Assembly (NCBI RefSeq): GCF_022179345.1
Contig: NZ_BPQR01000030.1
Coordinates: forward strand, 25,992-89,991
Length of the DNA: 64,000 bases
Reading direction: 5' to 3'
Source of the DNA: Methylobacterium jeotgali
GTDB lineage: Bacteria; Pseudomonadota; Alphaproteobacteria; Rhizobiales; Beijerinckiaceae
How positions within the stretch are numbered: position 1 is the first letter of the stretch; each line of letters begins with the position of its first letter. Below the pieces are notes generated by a model. It worked only from the letters and a program-made list of their open reading frames with translations. It did not search any database and was not told the origin of the DNA. The position numbers and the translations under genes are program-made. Shown here in pieces: positions 58,707-64,000 of this stretch.

Positions 58707-59141
58707 ATGACGGAGCTTGCCCGCGCGGTGCCGCCCTTCGATCCGCCGGGCACGAAGGCCGAGGTCGAGGAGGGCACGCGCTTCACGCCCCGCTTCGACG
58801 CGGACGGGCTGATCGCCTGCATCGCCGTCGATGCCGGGGACGGCCGCGTGCTCATGCTCGCGCACATGAACGCCGAATCGCTGGCGCGCACCCTGGAGAC
58901 GGGCGAGGCCTGGTACTGGTCCCGCTCCCGCCGGGAGCTCTGGCACAAGGGCGCCACCAGCGGCCAGATCCAGCGCGTCGTCGAGATGCGCACCGACTGC
59001 GATCAGGACGCGCTGCTGATCCGCGTCGCGGTCGGCGGCGACGGCGGCTGCTGCCACACCGGCCGCCGGGCCTGCTTCTACCGGGCGGTCGAGCCCGATC
59101 CGGCCGGCGGCCCTGCGCGACTGCGCCAGACGGGCGAATGA
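58707..59141 (+). CDS. hisI: Phosphoribosyl-AMP cyclohydrolase
   Basis: 144 residues. Third step of histidine synthesis. Metal and active-site blocks: [46 protein letters not shown] and [12 protein letters not shown]. The single-domain form, without HisE. The stop codon overlaps the start of the patatin gene (ATGA at 59138-59141). Confidence 0.95.
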   Translation: MTELARAVPPFDPPGTKAEVEEGTRFTPRFDADGLIACIAVDAGDGRVLMLAHMNAESLARTLETGEAWYWSRSRRELWHKGATSGQIQRVVEMRTDCDQDALLIRVAVGGDGGCCHTGRRACFYRAVEPDPAGGPARLRQTGE

Positions 59142-60187
59142 GCCAGGTGCGGGCCGCCGCGGCCGAAGCCCCCTTCCCAGCCGGCACCGTCGAGCCCGCC
59201 CCGACGCCGGAAGCATCCGCTCCCCGCATCGGCCTCGCCCTCGGCGGCGGCTCCGCGCGCGGATGGGCGCATATCGGCGTCCTCGAGGAGCTGGAGGCGG
59301 CGGGCATCCATCCGGCGGTCGTGGCCGGCTGCTCCATCGGCGCGGTGGTGGGCGGCTGCTACGCCGCCGGCAAGCTCGCCGCGCTCACCGAGTTCGCCCG
59401 CTCCCTGACCCGTGCCCGCGTCATGGCGCTCCTCGATCTGCGCCTGACCGGTTCGAGCCTGATCGGCGGAGGACGGCTGCGGCGGCGCCTGGAGCGCGAC
59501 CTCGCCGGGCGCAGCGTCGAGGACCTGCCGGTGCGCTTCGGCGGCGTCGCCACGGAGCTCGGTACCGGCCACGAGGTCTGGCTGACCCAGGGCGGCCTCA
59601 GCGACGCGCTCCGCGCCTCCTACGCCCTCCCCGGCGTCTTCCCGCCGGTCAGCCTCGACGGGCGCCTCCTGATGGACGGCACCCTGGTCAACCCGGTGCC
59701 GGTGAGCCTCGCGCGGGCGCTCGGGGCCGAGCTGGTGATCTGCGTCAACCTCAACTGCGACCCGAGGGTGCGGGGCGGCCGGGTGATCGAGCCCGACGCG
59801 GCGCTGGCCTCCACGCCCGAGCTGCCGCCGGCCGGCGAGATCATCGAGGCCGGCGCCGACGCGGTCGGGCGCTGGCGCTTCCTGCGGGGGATCGGGGTGG
59901 GGCCTCTGCGCCTGCCGGGCCTGCCGATCGGCCGGCGGCGCGGCGGGCCGGCGGTTCCCGGCATCGGCCGGGTGATGTTCGATGCCTTCAACATCACCCA
60001 GGACCGCATCTCCCGGGCGCGCCTCGAGCAGCACCCGCCGGACGTGGCCATCGCGCCCCGGCTCGCCGAGGTCGGACAGTTCGATTTCCACCGGGCCGAG
60101 GAGGCGATCGCGCTCGGCCGGGAATCCGCCCGCGCCGCCCTCCCCCGTATCCGCGCGGCGCTGGAGGGCGCCCGCGCCCGGCACTGA
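59138..60187 (+). CDS. Patatin-like phospholipase family protein (RssA-like)
   Basis: 349 residues. Patatin motifs: [20 protein letters not shown] (oxyanion hole), [10 protein letters not shown] (nucleophile Ser in GxSxG), and [19 protein letters not shown] with the catalytic Asp in DGT. The last 100 residues are less conserved and basic. No signal peptide. Translationally coupled to hisI, though no pathway link is known. Confidence 0.92.
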   Translation: MSQVRAAAAEAPFPAGTVEPAPTPEASAPRIGLALGGGSARGWAHIGVLEELEAAGIHPAVVAGCSIGAVVGGCYAAGKLAALTEFARSLTRARVMALLDLRLTGSSLIGGGRLRRRLERDLAGRSVEDLPVRFGGVATELGTGHEVWLTQGGLSDALRASYALPGVFPPVSLDGRLLMDGTLVNPVPVSLARALGAELVICVNLNCDPRVRGGRVIEPDAALASTPELPPAGEIIEAGADAVGRWRFLRGIGVGPLRLPGLPIGRRRGGPAVPGIGRVMFDAFNITQDRISRARLEQHPPDVAIAPRLAEVGQFDFHRAEEAIALGRESARAALPRIRAALEGARARH

Positions 60188-60202
60188 CGTCGTCGGTCCT
60201 CG

Positions 60203-60274
60203 CGGAGAGCCGGCGGCCGCTTCTTCCGGATCGCGTGCGAGAAGGCCCGCGACCGTCGATCGCGGGGCTCTCCG
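60203..60274. terminator. Long inverted repeat between convergent genes
   Basis: CGGAGAGCC (60203-60211) pairs with GGCTCTCCG (60266-60274); the 54 bases between can form further short helices. Its location between two convergent stop codons suggests a bidirectional 3' structure, but there is no T tract. Confidence 0.35.
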
Positions 60275-60296
60275 TGACGGGCTCGATGCGCCGGCG

Positions 60297-60728
60297 TCAG
60301 GCCATGGTGATGTAGTCGCGCATCGCCTGATGCTCGGCCTCGACAGCGGCGATGCGGCGCTTCACGACGTCGCCGATCGAGATCAGGCCGACGAGCCGTC
60401 CGTTCTCGACCACGGGCAGGTGGCGGAAGCGGCCCTCGGTCATGGTCTGCATCACCTCCTCGATGGTGGTCGAGCGGGTGCAGGTCACGACGTTCGACGT
60501 CATGAAGCGGCCGATCGGCGCGTCGAAGGCGGAGCCGGCCTCCCGGGCCAGCGCCCGCATGATGTCGCGCTCCGAGATGATCCCGGTGACCTCGCCCTCG
60601 GTGTCGCTGACGATGATCGCGCCGATGCTGTGCTTGGCGAGGCAGTGGATGGCGGTGTCGATGGTCTCGTCCGACTTCACGGTGACGACGGAGCTGCCCT
60701 TCTCGGCCAGGATGCGTGCGACGGTCAT
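60297..60728 (-). CDS. CBS-domain-pair protein
   Basis: 143 residues made of two CBS domains: VVTVKSDETIDTAIHCLAKH...GIISERDIMRAL and VVTCTRSTTIEEVMQTMTEG...GLISIGDVVKRR (both with the usual GIISxRD-type ends). Binds adenine nucleotides and probably regulates a partner. A GGAGGGAG ribosome site favours the ATG at 60728 over 60746. Separate from the rhomboid gene upstream by about 160 bases. Confidence 0.92.
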   Translation of the reverse strand: MTVARILAEKGSSVVTVKSDETIDTAIHCLAKHSIGAIIVSDTEGEVTGIISERDIMRALAREAGSAFDAPIGRFMTSNVVTCTRSTTIEEVMQTMTEGRFRHLPVVENGRLVGLISIGDVVKRRIAAVEAEHQAMRDYITMA

Positions 60729-60889
60729 GCGGATCACTCCCTCCATTTTCTGCCGGCGCCGTCGGCGCGGTGCCGTTGATTGACGACGGGGACCGTTGGC
60801 GTGGCGCTCTCGTCGATCAAGGCGAGTGTGTGGCGGGATAACCGGCAAGGCAAGTGCGGGTTGCAATTCAGGTCCGCGTCCGGTGCAGC

Positions 60890-61711
60890 TCAACGGCGCC
60901 GGAGGGACGGCGCGTCGAGATAGGGAAACAGCAGGAATCCGGCGAGGAAGCCGCCGAGATGGGCGTCCCAGGCAATGGCCGCGTTGTCGGCGCCGAGCGG
61001 CAGGGCGACGAGGCCGAACAGCAGGTTCGTCCCGAGCCAGATCGCCAGGAACGCCGCCGCCGTCCGGTTGCGCAGGAGCTCCGGCAGGCTCTCCAGGGGC
61101 TGGCGCGGGGGCAGTTGCCAGGGCCGGTCGCCGTAGCCGACGACCGGGCGCTGGAACACGAACCGGCAGGCGGCCGCCATCAGCGCCGAGATGCCGGCCG
61201 AGGCGCCGACGAGGGGCGTGGTGCTCAAGGGGTCGACGAGGACATGCGCGAGACCGCCCGCCACGGTGCCCGCGAGCGCGATGGCGCCGTAGCGCCAGGC
61301 TCCGCAGCGGCGCGCCACGGGCGAGCCAAAGGCGGCGAGCCAGACGACGTTCAGGATCACGTGCATCCACGAGCCGTGCAGCAGCCCGTAGCTCGCGAAG
61401 GTCCAGGGGCTGAGGTTCGGCTCGGCGATGATGTAGCGGGCGAACGCCTCCCGCACCGCGGTGACGCCAGGATCGGCCGCCGCGGCCGCCGCGGCGAGCA
61501 CGGCCTCGGCCTTGCTCGGGTCAAGGGCGAGCGTCGCCCGCGCCGGCAGCAGGGCGAGATGCACGATCGTCCAGGCGTCCCACGCGTCGGGCAGCACGAA
61601 CTCGCGCAGGGCGTGGATCGCCATGAGGAGGCCGATCGAGGCGGTGACGATTCCCGGCATGTTGAAGACGGGCACGCGGCCCTGGCGGGGGAGATGAGGT
61701 GAGGCGTCCAT
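60890..61711 (-). CDS. Rhomboid family intramembrane serine protease
   Basis: 273 residues with six or seven membrane helices. Catalytic Ser in GASAGISALMA and catalytic His in WDAHLGGFLAGFLLFPYL; the conserved helix-2 HGSWMHVILNVVWLAAFG block is present. Cleaves substrates within the membrane; targets unknown. A GTG at 61720 gives three more residues. Confidence 0.93.
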   Translation of the reverse strand: MDASPHLPRQGRVPVFNMPGIVTASIGLLMAIHALREFVLPDAWDAWTIVHLALLPARATLALDPSKAEAVLAAAAAAADPGVTAVREAFARYIIAEPNLSPWTFASYGLLHGSWMHVILNVVWLAAFGSPVARRCGAWRYGAIALAGTVAGGLAHVLVDPLSTTPLVGASAGISALMAAACRFVFQRPVVGYGDRPWQLPPRQPLESLPELLRNRTAAAFLAIWLGTNLLFGLVALPLGADNAAIAWDAHLGGFLAGFLLFPYLDAPSLRRR

Positions 61712-62039
61712 GCCCGGCACATGTCGTCAGGCCGACCGAGGCGGCAAGTCCCAAACGAGGCGGATCGCGCGCGGCAGCGTCCCGGCCCCCGCGGTGCGGC
61801 CGGTGACCCCCGTCCCTCGGGGGCGTCGCGGTCGAGTCTCGTGCGGCCTGCCCCGGCGCTGCCGACAGGCCGTTAACCCTAATGAAGAGTTACCCGCGCC
61901 GTCTGCCGAAGCCGGGCATAGGGTGTGCGGCGGCGCGCTCGAACCGCGCTCCCGGTGGAACGTTCACGCTCAGTCGTGGCCCGCTCGGGGACGGACCCGC
62001 CCTCTGCCTGCGCGAACAGGCGTACCGATCCGGGACACG
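61712..62039. other. Divergent intergenic region between rhomboid and PAS genes
   Basis: 328 bases with no convincing gene. It holds a small hairpin CCCCCG-TCCCT-CGGGGG (61807-61823) and, at about 61872-61892, a short A/T-rich patch (GTTAACCCTAATGAAGAGTTA) in otherwise GC-rich DNA, a possible promoter area for the PAS gene. Nothing else is recognisable. Confidence 0.45.
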
Positions 62040-62651
62040 ATGAAGCATCCGACGAGCCGCCTCCTCCACGGCTACTGGGATCGTCTCCGCGGCGAGCGCG
62101 CCGCGCCCGATCGTGCCGAGATCGAGCCCGGCGAGATCCGCTCGCTTCTCGCCGACAGCCTGATCCTCGACATCGACCTGCCGATGCGCAGCGCCCGGCT
62201 GCGGCTCGCCGGCACGCGGGTCTGCGCGCTGTTCGGACGCGAGCTGAAGGGCGTGTCGTTCCCCTCCCTGTGGCGGGAGTCCGAGCCCGGCCCCTGGCGG
62301 CTCGTCGAGATCGTCGCGCAGGACACCGCCGGGGTCGTGGCGGGCTTGCGCGCCACGACGGAGCGCGGCGAGACCCTCGATCTCGAGCTGCTGCTGCTCC
62401 CACTGCGCCACCAGGGCAAGACGCAGTCGCGCATCCTCGGTGCGCTGAGCCCGGCAGGGGTCCCCTCCTGGCTCGGCCTGCGCCCGGCGGTCTCGCTCTC
62501 GACCACCTCGGTCCGGGTGCTCGGCGGCGCCGATTCGTCCGCGCGGGAGCCGGACGCGCTCGCCACGCTCGGCGACCTGCCGGCGCCCGCCAACGACAGC
62601 GCGCCCTTCCGGCGGGGGCATCTCATGGTGCATCGGGGCGGCCGCGTCTGA
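62040..62651 (+). CDS. PAS_5-type PAS domain protein
   Basis: 203 residues. Begins MKHPTSRLLHGYWDRLRGER, followed by a PAS-like fold typical of the alphaproteobacterial PAS_5 group (DSLILDIDLPMRSARLRLAG, GRELKGVSFPSLW, LELLLLPLRHQG). The C-terminal 50 residues are likely disordered. No output domain, so it may be a small signalling or envelope-linked regulator. Followed by a PilZ gene 108 bases later. Confidence 0.85.
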   Translation: MKHPTSRLLHGYWDRLRGERAAPDRAEIEPGEIRSLLADSLILDIDLPMRSARLRLAGTRVCALFGRELKGVSFPSLWRESEPGPWRLVEIVAQDTAGVVAGLRATTERGETLDLELLLLPLRHQGKTQSRILGALSPAGVPSWLGLRPAVSLSTTSVRVLGGADSSAREPDALATLGDLPAPANDSAPFRRGHLMVHRGGRV

Positions 62652-62759
62652 CGGCTGCACGCCCCCGGCGCATTGGAGGCCCATCCGAAGGAGTTTCGTA
62701 ACTCTCCCCGCATCAGAGTGCGGGCCTCGGAACTTTCGCGGGAGGCCCTGGTCGCCGTC

Positions 62760-63386
62760 ATGATCGCGGTCGCCACAGCATCGAGCCCCGTCGTCGTACG
62801 CGTCCCGGCCGCCGACGAGCGCCGCCGCCACGAGCGCGTGCGCGTGGCGCTCCTCGGCCGCTACATGCTCGCCGACCGCCGCGAGTTCCCCTGCCAGACC
62901 GTCGACATGTCGCCCGGCGGCGTGCTGCTGACCTGCGCCGTGCAGGGCTCCGTGGGCGAGCGGGTAGTGCTCTACCTCGAGCAGATCGGCCGCATCGAGG
63001 GCACGGTCGCGCGCGTCGTGCCCACCGGCTTCGCGATGCAGCTCACGGCGACGTCGCGCAAGCGCGACAAGATCGCCTCCCAGCTCACCTGGCTCGCCAA
63101 CCGCGAGAGCCTCGGGCTGCCGGAGGGGCGCAGCTACGAGCGCCTCGTGCCGCGCCAGGCGGGAGTCACCCTGCGCTTCGAGGGCGGCCGGGAGAGCTTC
63201 GCCCGGATCATCGACTTCTCCATGGCGGGCGCCGCCATCGCCACGGGCCTGCGCCCGGCGATCGGCGCCTCGGTCAACGTCGGCCAGACCCCGTGCCGGG
63301 TGGTGCGCTACTTCGAGGGCGGCATCGGCGTGCGCTTCCTGCTGCCGATCTCGCCGGACCGCTTCCACGACGGCCTCGTGCTCTGA
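62760..63386 (+). CDS. Two-domain PilZ protein
   Basis: 208 residues. First PilZ domain with the c-di-GMP motif RRRHERVRV (residues about 21-29) and DMSPGGVLL (D/N-x-S-x-x-G). A second half (SYERLVPRQAGVTLRFEGGR, IDFSMAGAAIATG) looks like another PilZ domain with the DxSxxG motif but without a clear RxxxR. Probably responds to c-di-GMP, which the diguanylate cyclase at 20-21 kb could supply. An upstream in-frame start at 62673 is less likely. Confidence 0.88.
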   Translation: MIAVATASSPVVVRVPAADERRRHERVRVALLGRYMLADRREFPCQTVDMSPGGVLLTCAVQGSVGERVVLYLEQIGRIEGTVARVVPTGFAMQLTATSRKRDKIASQLTWLANRESLGLPEGRSYERLVPRQAGVTLRFEGGRESFARIIDFSMAGAAIATGLRPAIGASVNVGQTPCRVVRYFEGGIGVRFLLPISPDRFHDGLVL

Positions 63387-63661
63387 GCCGACGCCGCTCC
63401 GGCGCGGGCGACTTCCCATCGCGATCGACCCACATCCCTCCGCACGGCGCGGAGGACGGATCACGCCGGTCCCGCGGCCGCGCTTGGTTTCCGCCGGGTC
63501 AACGCGATCCGCGCGTTTTGGCGCATCGCCTTTTCCGCCGATTGCCGGTCTTGCGTGACGCCTTCGTCCGGGCCGCGAATCGATAAAATTGCGCGCATCC
63601 GCTTCAGCGCGGGTGAGAGAGCGTGGCGGCACCTTGTCCGAACTGGACGAAGGACGCCGCA

Positions 63662-64000
63662 ATGCGCAGCCCCATCATCGCTCTCGGCCTTGCCGCCCTC
63701 GGAGCGCTCATCGCCCCCCCCGCCGCCGCGCAGGCGCTGCCCTCGCTCCCCGAGCCGAGCGTCGGCGCGGCGCCGCTCGGACCCGCCAAGCCACTGGTGG
63801 CGTGGGTTGCGTTCTGCGAGGCGTATGCGGCGGAGTGCGCGGTGGACCCTTCCGAGCCGGCGCGGATCGCGCTGACCGCGCAGGTCTGGGCGAGCGTCGT
63901 CTCGGTCAACCGCCGGGTCAACCGCAGCATCCGCGCCGTGACCGACATGGAGCATCTGGGCGTCGCCGACCGCTGGGACCTCGCCGAGGACGGCTCGGGC
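63662..64000 (+). CDS. BTLCP transglutaminase-like cysteine proteinase (partial)
   Basis: The first 113 residues, cut by the right edge. Signal peptide (LIAPPAAAQA, cleavage near 24), then the family N-terminal blocks: WVAFCEAYAAECAVD (two Cys), VSVNRRVNRSIRAVTDMEH, GVADRWDLAEDGSG; in the family the catalytic Cys follows as GDCEDY, just beyond the edge. BTLCP members include LapG, which cleaves surface adhesins under c-di-GMP control; whether this one is LapG-like cannot be told from the fragment. Confidence 0.85.
   Translation, partial: MRSPIIALGLAALGALIAPPAAAQALPSLPEPSVGAAPLGPAKPLVAWVAFCEAYAAECAVDPSEPARIALTAQVWASVVSVNRRVNRSIRAVTDMEHLGVADRWDLAEDGSG

Overview
The window is a high-GC, densely packed stretch of bacterial chromosome with about 69 protein genes, no visible rRNA or tRNA, no CRISPR array and no insertion sequence. 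Gene content and order point to an alphaproteobacterium of the Hyphomicrobiales (Rhizobiales), most likely Methylobacteriaceae. Pointers are the blocks yajC-secD-secF-Mth938-phytoene synthase-like, erpA/dgt/argS/SPOR/nagZ/tatABC/serS/surE/pcm/nlpD, a GTTC-N7-GTTC-like SOS box before uvrA, and trmFO. The genus is an inference from style, not proven by a marker gene.

Layout: 1-4.7 kb holds a partial unknown gene, a DUF488 protein, a GH25 lysozyme-like lipoprotein, a Crp/Fnr regulator and a NIT-type chemoreceptor. 5-13.3 kb holds uvrA, an outer-membrane beta-barrel protein with tandem terminators, a fasciclin protein facing an ECF sigma/anti-sigma pair, and trmFO. 13.3-21 kb runs mostly on the minus strand: a GNAT acetyltransferase, L-lactate permease, the sec accessory operon followed by bacterial relatives of complex I assembly factors NDUFAF3 and NDUFAF6, and a diguanylate cyclase. 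21.2-36.3 kb has a DUF815 ATPase, a DUF937 protein, then the long conserved minus-strand block nlpD-pcm-surE-serS-tatCBA-nagZ-SPOR-argS-dgt, with erpA divergent from dgt.

36.4-46.9 kb is more accessory: a 669-residue exported protein of unknown function, an SsuABC/THI5-type ABC importer, a pterin carbinolamine dehydratase, a metallophosphoesterase with a CDF-like transporter, MaoC hydratase, SpoU methyltransferase, a Tat-exported MBL hydrolase, cutA and nadK. 46.9-54.7 kb has a DUF2336 protein translationally coupled to a transglycosylase-like protein, a flavin reductase and a nitroreductase, two exported unknown proteins, two previously easy-to-miss 39- and 43-residue membrane proteins that share a C-terminus, and a MocR regulator with a clear dyad in its leader. 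54.8-64 kb has thrS-yidD-iscU-like, folE-hisI-patatin, a two-CBS protein, a rhomboid protease, PAS and PilZ proteins and the start of a BTLCP cysteine proteinase gene.

The most interesting points are the paired micro-membrane proteins next to MocR, the sigma/anti-sigma/fasciclin arrangement resembling mycobacterial SigK-RskA-MPT70/83, the absence of scpAB between nagZ and tatA with two extra genes between dgt and argS, and substituted metal-site residues in the NlpD-like LytM domain and the CDF-like transporter. I saw no obvious defence system, prophage or biosynthetic cluster. All calls come from reading the sequence; no database search was run.
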